DNA of 64,000 bases from Flavobacterium cupreum (GCF_003996965.1 NZ_QWDM01000002.1:1-64000); one strand, 5' to 3'; shown: positions 1-8,090, counted from the stretch's first letter. The notes: a model not told the origin generated them from the sequence alone. Program-made: numbers and translations.

Positions 1-30
1 GTTTTTAATACTTAATTCACCACAAAACCT

Positions 31-119
31 GGTGGTCAATTTGCTCCGGAATTAGGTGGTCAGTTTGCTCCGGAACGGGTGGTCAATTTACTCCGGAATT
101 AGGTGGTCAAATTGACCGG
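31..119. repeat. IS21-like terminal repeat cluster
   Basis: Three near-identical direct repeats of 23-24 bp (31-54, 55-77, 78-101) share GGTGGTCA.TTT.CTCCGGAA, and a fourth partial copy at 102-119 diverges to CAAATTGACCGG. Short direct repeats spaced like this are typical of the transposase-binding ends of IS21-family elements; that is family knowledge. No istA or istB lies in the window, so the element would extend leftward. The repeat supplies the last codons and the stop of the neighbouring tnsA-like gene, so it probably inserted into that gene. Confidence 0.55.
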
Positions 120-620
120 TTTTTCCACTTTATGGCCGTTTTTCTCAAATATTTCGAAAGCATCTCGATATGAAGAGAGAAATTTTACACTAGTTAAATA
201 TTCTATATTTGAATTGCGAATTTCCTTTTCAGATAATATGACGAAAGTTAAGTTATTTTTTTTACAATATTCTCGTGCTGCATTAAATTTTTCACTGTAT
301 TTCAATGAGTTACGAATTAAGTCGTCGTGATACTTAATTTCTACTAACTTGTCACAAATATTTTTGTCTGAATAACGAACTAAAAAATCGGGTGTGTATT
401 TATGCCTTTTGTTGTTACTATCAAAGTATGTGATTGATAAAGGTTGCTCTAAATATAAATAGACAGATGTATCAAACTCCAATAAATATATATAATCTCT
501 CTCCAAAGAGGACTCAAATTGAATAAGTTCACTGTCTTGTTTTTTACTTATGAAATATCCTGACAATGAACTATATTTTGGTCCAATTTCTCGTACTCTT
601 TTTTTTAATATTCGCAACAT
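99..620 (-). pseudogene. tnsA: TnsA-like transposon endonuclease, 3' truncated
   Basis: The protein resembles the N-terminal endonuclease domain of TnsA, the Tn7 subunit that cuts the 5' ends of the transposon. Visible PD-(D/E)xK elements are Glu in FESSLERDYIYLLEFD, Asp in KYTPDFLV and the Glu-Ile-Lys of LVEIKYHDD. Tn7 TnsA has about 270 residues; this one has 173 from the ATG at 620 and loses the C-terminal winged-helix region where IS21-like repeats begin. An in-frame ATG at 704 would extend it by 28 residues, but that stretch is probably the transposon end, so 620 is preferred. No tnsB or tnsC is visible, so the element cannot be autonomous here. Non-functional by inference. Confidence 0.7.
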
Positions 621-722
621 GAGTGATGTCTTTTGATGCGAAAAGGCTAAATAAAGCAAAATATTCTCATTACATATGATGCAAAATGGTCTTTCCGGTC
701 TCATTATCAGTCAAATATAACA
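621..722 (-). mobile_element. Probable end of Tn7-like element abutting comM
   Basis: The comM reading frame becomes homologous at 724. Read on the minus strand, the 100 bp before that start with TGT (722-720), the usual first bases of Tn7-like ends, and lead into the tnsA-like gene. In Tn7 and in Tn6022/AbaR-type elements the tnsA-type gene lies next to the end facing the target, which matches this order. Within the end I see two copies of TAATGAGA and two of ATTTTGC, possibly TnsB sites, but this is weak. The opposite end and a 5-bp target duplication lie outside the window. Confidence 0.5.
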
Positions 723-723
723 G

Positions 724-1401
724 AGTTATCCGCAGCCTGGAGAAATTTCGATGGCACATAATGGCGTTTTATTTTTAGACGAACTGCCGGAATTCAAACG
801 GGATGTTCTCGAGGTAATGCGTCAGCCGCTGGAGGATCGGGAGGTCACTATCTCACGAGCCAAGTTTACGGTCACGTATCCGTCCTCGTTTATGCTGGTG
901 GCGAGTATGAATCCGAGTCCGAGTGGTTTTTTTAACGATCCAAGTATGCCGAATACTTCCTCGCCTCACGAGATGCAGCGGTATATGAGCAAAATCTCAG
1001 GACCTTTACTGGACCGGATCGATATTCATATTGAAGTGACGCCGGTTCCTTTCGAAAAATTAGCCGATGATCGAAAAGCCGAAAGCAGTGTTGAGATCCG
1101 AAAACGGGTGACTAAAGCCCGTGAAATTCAGACCAGCCGATTCGAAGAAATAGAAAATATTCATTACAACGCACAAATGAGCAGCAAGCTCATCCGGGAG
1201 TTTTGCGGACTGGACGAACAATCAAAAGAATTGCTCAAAACCGCAATGGAACGACTCAATCTTTCCGCCCGTGCTTACGACAGGATCTTAAAAGTAGCCC
1301 GTACAATTGCCGATTTAGATGATGCTCCGCAGATTATTACCTCGCATATTGCGGAGGCAATTCAGTACCGAAGTTTAGACCGGGATGGGTGGCTGGGGTG
1401 A
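724..1401 (+). pseudogene. comM: ComM/YifB Mg-chelatase-like AAA+ ATPase, 5' half missing
   Basis: ComM is a hexameric helicase that promotes branch migration when transformed DNA is integrated. The frame opens at SYPQPGEISMAHNGVLFLDE and holds Walker B (VLFLDE), the sensor segment (ASMNPSP), the arginine-finger region (SGPLLDRID) and the C-terminal Mg_chelatase_C domain. Normal length is about 500 residues; only about 225 remain and Walker A is missing. An ATG at 751 exists but would give a protein without nucleotide binding. The upstream half was separated by the Tn7-like insertion ending at 722. comM is a known target of Tn6022/AbaR-type elements. Confidence 0.85.
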
Positions 1402-1404
1402 GTT

Positions 1405-1560
1405 TTGATTTTTAGATTTTAGATTTTAGATTTTAGATTTTAGAATATAGAATATAGATTTTAGAATATAGAATGTAGTATTTAGATTTGGGTAGGATGT
1501 CTTTCTGAGCGGAGTCGAAGGATTGGATTTTAGACTGTAGAATGTGGATTGTTGGAATTT
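1405..1560. repeat. AT-rich simple repeats and one CTGAGCG-type element
   Basis: After the comM stop there are about ten imperfect copies of the heptamer TTTTAGA and variants such as AATATAGA up to about 1485. A copy of the dispersed element CTGAGCGGAGTCGAAG follows at 1505-1520. Degenerate TTGGAATTT repeats continue toward 1620. No coding potential is apparent. The comM fragment and the GNAT gene converge on this region. Confidence 0.7.
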
Positions 1561-1627
1561 GGAATTTCTTTTTTAGCGAAGTTGAAAATTTGGAATTTAT
1601 CCCGAAGCTTCAGGATTGGAATTTCAT

Positions 1628-2302
1628 TTAAACAATATTCCATAAACTCATTTTTCGTCGGGTTACAAAACCAAGTTTTTCATAGAGATAAATGGCTCCG
1701 GTATTACTTTCGGCTACATGTAGAAAAGGAATTTTATGCTGATCAAAAACGGCGTTTACCACATGCGTTATCAATTGTTTGGCATATCCTTTTCCGGTAT
1801 GATCGGGATGTGTGATAATGGCGCTGATCTCTGTGAAGTCATTCATTTTCATGCGCTCTCCGGTAATTGCGACTAATTGGCCTTCTTGGAAAATTCCAAA
1901 GTAATCGCCCAGTAAAAAAGTTTTATTTTTGAAATATCCGGGCTGCACCAGATTGACCAGTTCGCATAATGCTTCGTTATGTCCTGCAGTAAGTTTCACA
2001 ATTTCCAGGTCAATCGGCAAATCAATTTTCTGATTAATCACCATTTGAAGGCAAATCAGCTCTTTATTAATTTTTAGGGAAGGGGGAAGAAGCGGTTTTT
2101 CGCCAACGATAAAGAAATTCTCTGTCAATTCCGAATATTGCTTTACGGCCTCGGCAGTGTTTTCCGGTTTTACAAAACCACCGAAGGGACAATACGCTGG
2201 ATTGTAAAATTTCACACCATCGTAAGCGATGGCAAATTCTTGATGGGTTTCTGCTAATGCATTCCAAACCGGATTATCTAATGGATGTTCTGTAGTTTTC
2301 AT
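1628..2302 (-). CDS. GNAT family N-acetyltransferase
   Basis: A 224-residue protein whose C-terminal half (about 105-224) is a GNAT fold, with the acetyl-CoA pyrophosphate loop HTGKGYA near residue 167 and the late motif NTGAIYLYEKLGF. The N-terminal 100 residues are less conserved and may shape the acceptor site. The form is closest to FR47-like acetyltransferases. The substrate cannot be deduced. It starts 24 bp after the esterase gene, so the esterase, this gene and the membrane protein upstream are probably one transcript. The ATG at 2302 is the only reasonable start. Confidence 0.85.
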   Translation of the reverse strand: MKTTEHPLDNPVWNALAETHQEFAIAYDGVKFYNPAYCPFGGFVKPENTAEAVKQYSELTENFFIVGEKPLLPPSLKINKELICLQMVINQKIDLPIDLEIVKLTAGHNEALCELVNLVQPGYFKNKTFLLGDYFGIFQEGQLVAITGERMKMNDFTEISAIITHPDHTGKGYAKQLITHVVNAVFDQHKIPFLHVAESNTGAIYLYEKLGFVTRRKMSLWNIV

Positions 2303-2326
2303 TTTATCGGATTTATAAAAGGTTAT

Positions 2327-3172
2327 CTATTCCTGCACTTTCGGATAAAAGAATTTAAAGGCATTGGAAACCGCAGGATGTAAAATGGTCCCATGATTTT
2401 CCTGAGGAAGATAATCAAAGAATACTTTTATGTTTTTACTTTTGGAAGTTTTGATTTTTTCGGCCAGCAGATTGGCATCTACTTCCATCACTCTTGGTAT
2501 TTCGGTTGGCGTTAATCCTTCTTTCCCTACTGCAATGTAAACAGCCGTTTCCTGCATGAAATTCTGCTGAAATATCGGACTGTCCTGACGTAAGATCGAA
2601 CCATTATTCCACCATATACTTGGACTAACGATAACATAATGATTAAAAAGCGTTGGTTTTTTCAATAGGATTTCGGTTTCCAGCAATCCGCCTAAAGATT
2701 GTCCCATGATGGTTTTGGAAGCCGTTGTTTTGTATTTTTTATCAATAAAAGGCTGTAATTCTTTTTCTATAAAAGCAATAAACTTATCGGAATGCCCAGA
2801 GGATGCAAAACGTTTCTGATCTTTTTCGATGCTGGTTGGAAACGTAAAATCTCTTCTGCGGTCCACAGTGGCAATTCCCACCACAATTGATTTCGGAACC
2901 TGATTGATCCATTCAAAACTATTAAATTGTACCAAACCTGCAATGTGTATAAAGTCTTCATCGGCAGAACCATCCAGCAGATAAATTACCGGATATTTTG
3001 TGGCTTCTTCAGCTTTATAACCTTCGGGCAGGTAAATGTTCAGTATTCGATTTTCGCCTAATTCTTTCGACTGTATTTCCTCTATAACACCCAGGACAAA
3101 GGGTTTGCCGGTTTGGCTAAAGAGCAAAACAGAGGTAAAAAGTAAAAAGATGACTGTAAAAAATTTATTCAT
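2327..3172 (-). CDS. Secreted esterase, alpha/beta hydrolase (esterase D/IroE type)
   Basis: A 281-residue protein with a signal peptide (residues 1-19, ending LLFSQ) and a PF00756-type esterase fold. The nucleophile is in GQSLGG near residue 163; YPVIYLLDG is the oxyanion strand; the catalytic His is probably in ENHGTI near the C terminus. Relatives hydrolyse siderophore or other esters, but the substrate here is unknown. A second member of the family is encoded at 27062-27862. It lies 10 bp downstream of the 175-residue membrane protein and 24 bp upstream of the GNAT gene. Confidence 0.85.
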   Translation of the reverse strand: MNKFFTVIFLLFTSVLLFSQTGKPFVLGVIEEIQSKELGENRILNIYLPEGYKAEEATKYPVIYLLDGSADEDFIHIAGLVQFNSFEWINQVPKSIVVGIATVDRRRDFTFPTSIEKDQKRFASSGHSDKFIAFIEKELQPFIDKKYKTTASKTIMGQSLGGLLETEILLKKPTLFNHYVIVSPSIWWNNGSILRQDSPIFQQNFMQETAVYIAVGKEGLTPTEIPRVMEVDANLLAEKIKTSKSKNIKVFFDYLPQENHGTILHPAVSNAFKFFYPKVQE

Positions 3173-3182
3173 TTTTTGGTAT

Positions 3183-3710
3183 TTAATGACTGCTGTTGTT
3201 TTGTATTCTTTTTGCCTGTAGCAGTTCTTCCAGATCGGTTATACTTTTTTTGCTTTCTGTCTTAAAACCGAGAACAACCATGGCTACACCTCCAAAAAGC
3301 ATTACGAAAGGAATAAATATAAAAGGTCCTTCTTTAAGGCCGTTATTGTATAGTAAAGTGTACAATGTTCCTAAGCTGGCCAAAAAAACGATTCCCAGCC
3401 AAATGCACATAAATATTTTAACAAGATCAGGAAGCCCCATTTTTACATTTATTTTCGAACCGCTGATATCTTCTTTAATTTCTCCTTTTATAATGGGTAA
3501 AAACGAATTTCGGTAGCTTATGGCTCTTTTGAGTTCAAATGTTGGATTACTAATTTTACCAATATAAGGTTTGGAATAGGATATTCTCTGAATGCCAAAA
3601 CCAAAAGACTTTTCAGCTTCAATTTCATTTTGAAGACGCGCTAAAAGGGCTTCTTTTTTTAATGTGGAATGATAGGTTAATTCTTCAAAGGGGAGTAAAT
3701 TTTTAATCAT
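3183..3710 (-). CDS. Two-helix membrane protein of unknown function
   Basis: A 175-residue protein with a soluble N-terminal part (1-92) that begins LPFEELTYHSTLKKEALLARLQNEIE, then two hydrophobic helices at about 95-118 and 128-150 and a short charged C-terminal tail. I do not recognise a named family. The N-terminal opening is familiar from uncharacterised Flavobacterium proteins. It is the first gene of a probable three-gene minus-strand unit with the esterase and the acetyltransferase. Confidence 0.7.
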   Translation of the reverse strand: MIKNLLPFEELTYHSTLKKEALLARLQNEIEAEKSFGFGIQRISYSKPYIGKISNPTFELKRAISYRNSFLPIIKGEIKEDISGSKINVKMGLPDLVKIFMCIWLGIVFLASLGTLYTLLYNNGLKEGPFIFIPFVMLFGGVAMVVLGFKTESKKSITDLEELLQAKRIQNNSSH

Positions 3711-3862
3711 TTGTTCTTAGATCCTTTAGGTTTATTTTTTTCTGGCGGACTTTTAAGTATCGAAAATACAACTTAAAATTGTAATTAAAGATGGAGTGAC
3801 TCAAGAACGGGATAAATTTATAACACAGCTGACTTTTCTATGTAGTCGCAATTATCTATTCC

Positions 3863-3896
3863 AAAAAAAATCCCAATTCTGTTGAATCGGGATTTT
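3863..3896 (-). terminator. Intrinsic terminator of the SnoaL-like gene
   Basis: AATCCC.ATTC and GAAT.GGGATT form a stem with a four-base loop. On the minus strand it is followed by eight T. It lies 26 bp past the stop of the gene at 3922. Confidence 0.8.
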
Positions 3897-3921
3897 ATAA
3901 AGGAAGTATCTGCTTTTGAAA

Positions 3922-4290
3922 TCATTCAAATTTGAGAGAAGCATTTCTGGACATCAGATAAGAAGTCAGTTTTTTGATTTTGCCGTTTTTCATTTCAAAA
4001 ACATCGCAAAATACAGCGTCTAATAGGTTTCCATTTTTCATATTGCCCTGTACGGCGCCTTCGGCAATAACCACATCGTTTTCTTCGACCAGTTTTATAA
4101 TCTGAATCGTCGGACTGCCTATGAAATTTTCATTTTCAATTTCCTTATCAAAGGCCTCTTTTCCAACATGCTGGTAAATTCCGGGCATCTCCCAGATCAC
4201 ATCGTCCGTTAAACAGGCTAGCACTCTTTCGTGATCACTTAGCCTGAAAGCAGCCATATATTCTTCTACGGTCTCTTTATTTACACTCAT
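3922..4290 (-). CDS. SnoaL-like / NTF2-fold protein
   Basis: A 122-residue protein of the NTF2-like superfamily, a cone-shaped fold used by ketosteroid isomerases, polyketide cyclases and many uncharacterised bacterial proteins. Features are the opening helix VEEYMAAFRLSDHERVLACL, the signature DDVIWEMPG and the C-terminal strands VFEMKNGKIKKLTSYL. The ATG at 4290 is preferred over a TTG two codons upstream. It is monocistronic, with its own terminator. No catalytic role can be assigned. A lipoprotein of the same fold is at 43412. Confidence 0.8.
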   Translation of the reverse strand: MSVNKETVEEYMAAFRLSDHERVLACLTDDVIWEMPGIYQHVGKEAFDKEIENENFIGSPTIQIIKLVEENDVVIAEGAVQGNMKNGNLLDAVFCDVFEMKNGKIKKLTSYLMSRNASLKFE

Positions 4291-4364
4291 AATCAAAATA
4301 ATTTGCGATTAAATTTCGGTTCTTATAGTTTTCCATTCAAATTTAAAAAATTAATGGGAACGTT

Positions 4365-5957
4365 TTAATTATTAAGATTCATAATATTTTGAATGTTTAT
4401 TTGCTCCAGAAAAGATTCATCATGTGAAATTACGATTAAAGTTCCCTGATATTCATTGATAGCAGCAGTCAGGATTTCGATATTCTGAAGGTCTAAATTA
4501 TTCGTAGGTTCATCGAGGATAATAAGATCCGGTGACTGTTTGTTTAACGTCAGGCAGCAAAGCATCAGCCGCATTTTTTCACCGCCACTTAAAGCGCTGC
4601 AGGGTTTCTCCAATTCGTTTTGAGAAAACAAAAAACGATTCAGCCTCATGCGGATATCGTGTACCTGAAGCCCCGACGTATTGAATTTCTCCGCCTGTTC
4701 ATAAACTGAAAGCCGGTTGTCGATTAGCGAATAGTCCTGATCGATATAAACCAGTTTTGTTTCCGCTCTGTATATCGTTCCCCGCTGTGGTTCCAAAAGG
4801 CCGGTCATTATTTTGATCAGTGTTGTCTTGCCGGAACCGTTTGCTCCTTTCAGGGCAAGGCGTTCACCACTTAGGACCTGGAAGCTGAGATTTTCTTTCC
4901 AAAGAAATTGTTCTTTATAGGTATAGTTGATATGGGTTGCTGTAAACAGTGTTTTGCCTTTATGCAAATTAGTATTGTCGAAGCCAAACTTCATCTGATC
5001 GGTTTCCGGCAATCCCGAACGCAATTCCTGTAGTTCCTGAGAAATTCCGCCAATTTTTTCAGCATGCATACTTTTGGTTTTCGAAGTACTGTTTTCGGCA
5101 TTGTTTCGTAAAGTATTCATCATTATTCTGGAAACACCTGCTTTCTCCTGTTTCTTTTTGCCGCGTGCATCTAACTTTTGCTGACGTTCCAGCGTTTCGC
5201 GTTCCTTTTCTCTGGCTTTTCGCAAGGCTTTCTCTCTGCTGTGAATATCCTGGCTTAAAGCATTTTTTTCGATCTGTTTTTGTTCCGCATAAAAGTCGTA
5301 ATTACCGCCGTAAATGGTAATTCCCCGTTTGGATAATTCGTAGACCACATTCAGAAGATTCAGTAATTTTCTGTCGTGGCTCACGATAATCAGGGTGCCG
5401 GAGGTGTTTCGAATAAAATCGTACAGTAGTAATCTTCCGGCTATATCCAGATGATTACTGGGTTCATCCAGTAAAATAAGGTCAGGCTGGTGAATTGAAA
5501 TTCCGGCAAGGAAAATTTTGGTTTTCTGGCCGCCACTTAAATTTTCGAGCTTTTGGGTCAGATCTAAATTTTCTAATTGCCAGTATTGTAATGCTTCCCG
5601 GCATCGTTCTTCAATTGTCCAGTCATCATTCAGGATTTGGAGATTGGTTTCTGTCACGTTTCCGTCCAGAATCCCCTGGAGAGCGGTGAGTTTATCTTCA
5701 ATTTTTAAAGCCTGCGCAATAGTGAGATGATTGAACTGTCCAAAAATCTGAGGCACATAATAAGGCCCGGAATCGGATTTCAGTACACCGGCTGAGGGTT
5801 GTAATTCTCCCGCAATGATTTTTAATAAAGTGGATTTTCCAACGCCGTTATTGCCAATTAAGGCAATTTTATCCTGATGATGGGCAGTAAAAGTAAGGGC
5901 ATCAAACAGTAATTCCCTGTTGGAATGCAGGTATGAAATGTTTTGTAAAGTAAGCAT
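4365..5957 (-). CDS. ABC-F family ATPase
   Basis: A 530-residue soluble protein with two ABC cassettes and no membrane segments. Cassette 1 has Walker A GNNGVGKST (about 35-43), signature LSGGQ and Walker B LILLDEPSNHLD. Cassette 2 has GANGSGKTT, LSGGE and LIILDEPTNNLD. The linker (about 235-320) is strongly basic and coiled-coil-like (EKALRKAREKERETLERQQK), the P-site tRNA-interaction motif of ABC-F proteins. ABC-F proteins act on the ribosome, either relieving stalling or protecting against antibiotics; which applies here cannot be read from sequence. A promoter about 110 bp upstream and a nine-codon ORF in the leader suggest regulation by translation. Confidence 0.9.
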   Translation of the reverse strand: MLTLQNISYLHSNRELLFDALTFTAHHQDKIALIGNNGVGKSTLLKIIAGELQPSAGVLKSDSGPYYVPQIFGQFNHLTIAQALKIEDKLTALQGILDGNVTETNLQILNDDWTIEERCREALQYWQLENLDLTQKLENLSGGQKTKIFLAGISIHQPDLILLDEPSNHLDIAGRLLLYDFIRNTSGTLIIVSHDRKLLNLLNVVYELSKRGITIYGGNYDFYAEQKQIEKNALSQDIHSREKALRKAREKERETLERQQKLDARGKKKQEKAGVSRIMMNTLRNNAENSTSKTKSMHAEKIGGISQELQELRSGLPETDQMKFGFDNTNLHKGKTLFTATHINYTYKEQFLWKENLSFQVLSGERLALKGANGSGKTTLIKIMTGLLEPQRGTIYRAETKLVYIDQDYSLIDNRLSVYEQAEKFNTSGLQVHDIRMRLNRFLFSQNELEKPCSALSGGEKMRLMLCCLTLNKQSPDLIILDEPTNNLDLQNIEILTAAINEYQGTLIVISHDESFLEQINIQNIMNLNN

Positions 5958-5967
5958 AATTTCTTCT

Positions 5968-5997
5968 TTAGGAGTGAATAATCATAGCAAACCACAT
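5968..5997 (-). CDS. Possible leader peptide upstream of ABC-F gene
   Basis: Within the predicted leader of the ABC-F mRNA there is an ORF of nine codons, MWFAMIIHS, then TAA, ending 10 bases before the ABC-F start codon. Two minimal ATG-stop pairs precede it. Short upstream ORFs are common in front of antibiotic-resistance ABC-F genes, where ribosome stalling controls expression. Translation of this one is an inference. Confidence 0.35.
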   Translation of the reverse strand: MWFAMIIHS

Positions 5998-6067
5998 TGG
6001 ATTTACTATCTATTTTCGGGAAGAAATTACATTTCACATACAATTAATTGTTTCGTTTTTACGACTG

Positions 6068-6098
6068 CAAATATACAAATGTTTTCTAAAGCCAGCAA
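6068..6098 (-). promoter_or_regulatory. Promoter of the ABC-F gene
   Basis: On the minus strand TTG (6098-6096) and TATATTTG (6075-6068) are separated by 20 bp, matching the Bacteroidetes consensus TTG-N17-23-TAnnTTTG. Transcription would begin near 6062, giving a leader of about 105 bases. Confidence 0.6.
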
Positions 6099-6147
6099 AA
6101 AATGCGGTTTAGGCAGTTTTACAAGCTTCAGAAAAATAGTATTTATT

Positions 6148-6573
6148 TTAGTTTTTAGCAATTAGGGTATCAATTTCGAGGTACTTTTCTTTTAACACAC
6201 TCAAAGCAAAGCAGGCTGCCGCACCTGTAAAAACCGAGTAATCAAGAGGTGCTTTTATTCCGATAGTAAATGTCATGGAAAGACCAAAAAGCAATAAGAG
6301 GTAACCGCTAAGCTTTGCAAACAATTCGGTTTTGAAACCTGCTAAAAGAAAAACCGCAAAAATGATTTCAAGAGCCGTGGCAATGATGGCAACGGGTTCT
6401 AACAGGCTTTCAGGAACGAGAGGATTCAGGACTTTTGTATAGGCAAGAAAGTTTTCCCAGTTTCCCCAGGCGGAATTTTCTTTACTCCAAAATCCAAAAC
6501 GGTCTGCAACAGCAGAGAGGAAGCCAGCCGATATGGCAAGGCGTAAAAAGAGTTTAACTAATTTCGAATTCAT
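6148..6573 (-). CDS. DoxX family membrane protein
   Basis: A 141-residue protein with about four hydrophobic helices (near 7-23, 60-80, 85-102, 110-127) and the DoxX-type opening LFLRLAISAGFLSAVADRFG. DoxX-like proteins are small inner-membrane proteins connected with redox or oxidative-stress systems in other bacteria, and their biochemistry is mostly open. It follows the SRPBCC gene by about 95 bp and is likely the last gene of the ArsR-controlled unit. A GCCGTC/GACGGC hairpin at 6601-6625 lies between them without a T-run. Confidence 0.8.
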   Translation of the reverse strand: MNSKLVKLFLRLAISAGFLSAVADRFGFWSKENSAWGNWENFLAYTKVLNPLVPESLLEPVAIIATALEIIFAVFLLAGFKTELFAKLSGYLLLLFGLSMTFTIGIKAPLDYSVFTGAAACFALSVLKEKYLEIDTLIAKN

Positions 6574-6668
6574 AAAATTGTTCTTTTCTAATTAATATAA
6601 AGCCGTCACTATTCAGGACGGCCCTATATTTCATTAAAAGTATTATTTATATTTGATTTGGCAAAAAG

Positions 6669-7169
6669 TTACTTTGCCTCTTCAAAAATTTTATCCAGAC
6701 CTTCCATTGCAATGGTAAATCCTTCTTTGAAGCCCATTTCGATAATCTTTTCCAGATCGGATAAGTTATCATGTTTAATGGCCACATCAACAATAGTAGC
6801 ACCGCCCTGCTCAGAAAAAGTAACATTCCAGTCCGAACGTGGAAAGTCTGTATTTAAATTTCCTTCGGCATCAGAAAAGGCATCCAGGTATTTAAAGTTC
6901 GTTTTCGGACTGATAGAAGTGAAGTCGGCTATTGCCCAGTGTTCTTCGCCCTGCGGCCCAAGCATCGCATACAGTCTTCTTCCGCCCACTTTAAAATCCA
7001 TGCTTTTTGTTTTAGATTTCCAGGGAGCGGGAGCCCACCATTGATCCAGGATTTCAGGTTCTGTCCAGGCTGACCAAACGTTTGCAACCGGAGCATTAAA
7101 TTCTCGTTTCACATTAACGGTACTGTTTTCTTTGTCTACCGTAAAATTCATTAAAAGATTATTTTTCAT
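6669..7169 (-). CDS. SRPBCC (AHSA1-like) protein 1
   Basis: A 166-residue START/Bet v1-like protein with the AHSA1 signature: [30 protein letters not shown] and an end helix containing EGFTIAMEGLDKIFEE. The fold binds a hydrophobic ligand or a client protein; no catalytic residues are expected. It is clearly paralogous to the next gene (7223-7726), sharing the start, the WWAPAP motif and length, so this is a tandem duplication. Both follow an ArsR regulator, a combination widespread in Bacteroidetes and Actinobacteria. Confidence 0.88.
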   Translation of the reverse strand: MKNNLLMNFTVDKENSTVNVKREFNAPVANVWSAWTEPEILDQWWAPAPWKSKTKSMDFKVGGRRLYAMLGPQGEEHWAIADFTSISPKTNFKYLDAFSDAEGNLNTDFPRSDWNVTFSEQGGATIVDVAIKHDNLSDLEKIIEMGFKEGFTIAMEGLDKIFEEAK

Positions 7170-7222
7170 TTTAGTTCGCTTTTAAATTTATAAATAGTGG
7201 CAAGACCGATTTACAGGAGAGA

Positions 7223-7726
7223 TTAGTTACTTTTTTCTTCCAGCAATGTATCCAGGTTTTTAAGGATAAGTGCAAATCCTTCTTTGAAACCTGTTTCAAT
7301 TATTTTTTCTAATTCCGCCAGGCTGTTTCGTTTAATGGCAATAGCAACAATGGTCAAATCGCCTTGTTCGGAAAAACTCAGATCCCAGTAAGAACTTCCG
7401 ATATTAGGATCCGGATTCGCTTCCGAATCGCAAAAAGTAGAGGAATGTTTAAAATTAGTTTTCGGAGAAATGGAACTGTACTCAAAAAAACTCCATCTTT
7501 CCTGACCTTCAGGCCCAACCATGGCATAAAATCTTCTTCCGCCAACTTTAAATTCCATGCTTTTTGTTTTAGACGTGAATGGGGCAGGAGCCCACCATTG
7601 GTCTAATAGCTCAGGTTCGGTCCAGGCCGACCAGACATGGTCAAGTGATGCGTTGAACTCCCGTTTGATGTGTACCGTGCTGTTTTCTTTGTCTACGGTA
7701 AAATCCATTAAAAGATTAGTTTCCAT
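7223..7726 (-). CDS. SRPBCC (AHSA1-like) protein 2
   Basis: A 167-residue paralogue of the protein encoded at 6669-7169, with the same motifs ([44 protein letters not shown]). Its ATG lies inside the 3' end of the arsR gene, an 11-bp overlap, so the two are translated from one message and probably coupled. Differences cluster in the central strands and the C-terminal third, the parts that line the ligand cavity in this fold, which suggests different ligands; this is inference. Confidence 0.88.
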   Translation of the reverse strand: METNLLMDFTVDKENSTVHIKREFNASLDHVWSAWTEPELLDQWWAPAPFTSKTKSMEFKVGGRRFYAMVGPEGQERWSFFEYSSISPKTNFKHSSTFCDSEANPDPNIGSSYWDLSFSEQGDLTIVAIAIKRNSLAELEKIIETGFKEGFALILKNLDTLLEEKSN

Positions 7727-8042
7727 TTTCTTTAGCTTTTAAATTCATTAATACTTGATCCAGTTGACTGAAACGGCTTTCCCAAATTTGTTTAAATTGT
7801 TGCAGCCATTGATCTATTTCTTTCATTTTGTCAATTTTAAGTTGATAGTAAATTTCTCTTCCCATCTTTTTTTCCTGCAGTAATTCGCACTCGTTAAGGA
7901 TTTTAATGTGTTTTGAAATCGCCTGACGAGTAGTGTCAAATTGTTCTGCGATGGCATTCGGTGTCAGTGCAGTAGACGAAATCAATACTAAAATAGCCCT
8001 ACGTGTCGGGTCGGCTATGGCCTGAAAAATATCTCGTTTCAT
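7716..8042 (-). CDS. ArsR-family winged-helix repressor
   Basis: A 108-residue regulator with the opening [20 protein letters not shown] and the recognition helix [19 protein letters not shown], typical of the ArsR subgroup that accompanies SRPBCC proteins. There is no Cys pair at the metal site of classic ArsR, so it probably does not sense metals. A perfect palindrome over its promoter (8073-8090) is a likely operator, implying autorepression and control of both SRPBCC genes and perhaps doxX. The C-terminal helix [23 protein letters not shown] is a predicted dimerisation element. Confidence 0.9.
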   Translation of the reverse strand: MKRDIFQAIADPTRRAILVLISSTALTPNAIAEQFDTTRQAISKHIKILNECELLQEKKMGREIYYQLKIDKMKEIDQWLQQFKQIWESRFSQLDQVLMNLKAKENGN

Positions 8043-8072
8043 TTTGCTTTTATTTTAATGCGCAATCAATCA

Positions 8073-8090
8073 GTTGCAAATATATGCAAC
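8073..8090 (-). promoter_or_regulatory. ArsR operator overlapping a -7 box
   Basis: GTTGCA-N6-TGCAAC is a perfect inverted repeat 31 bp before the arsR start. On the minus strand the -7 box TATATTTG (8084-8077) lies within it, so a bound repressor would block RNA polymerase. The sequence match is direct; repressor binding is inferred. Confidence 0.6.

Noticed and set aside
99..704. Full 201-residue reading of the tnsA-like ORF
   Set aside because: The first 28 residues fall in the probable transposon end and are not family-like; ATG at 620 is preferred.
1549..1815. Plus-strand ORF opposite the GNAT gene
   Set aside because: It is largely the reverse strand of a convincing acetyltransferase and of simple repeats.
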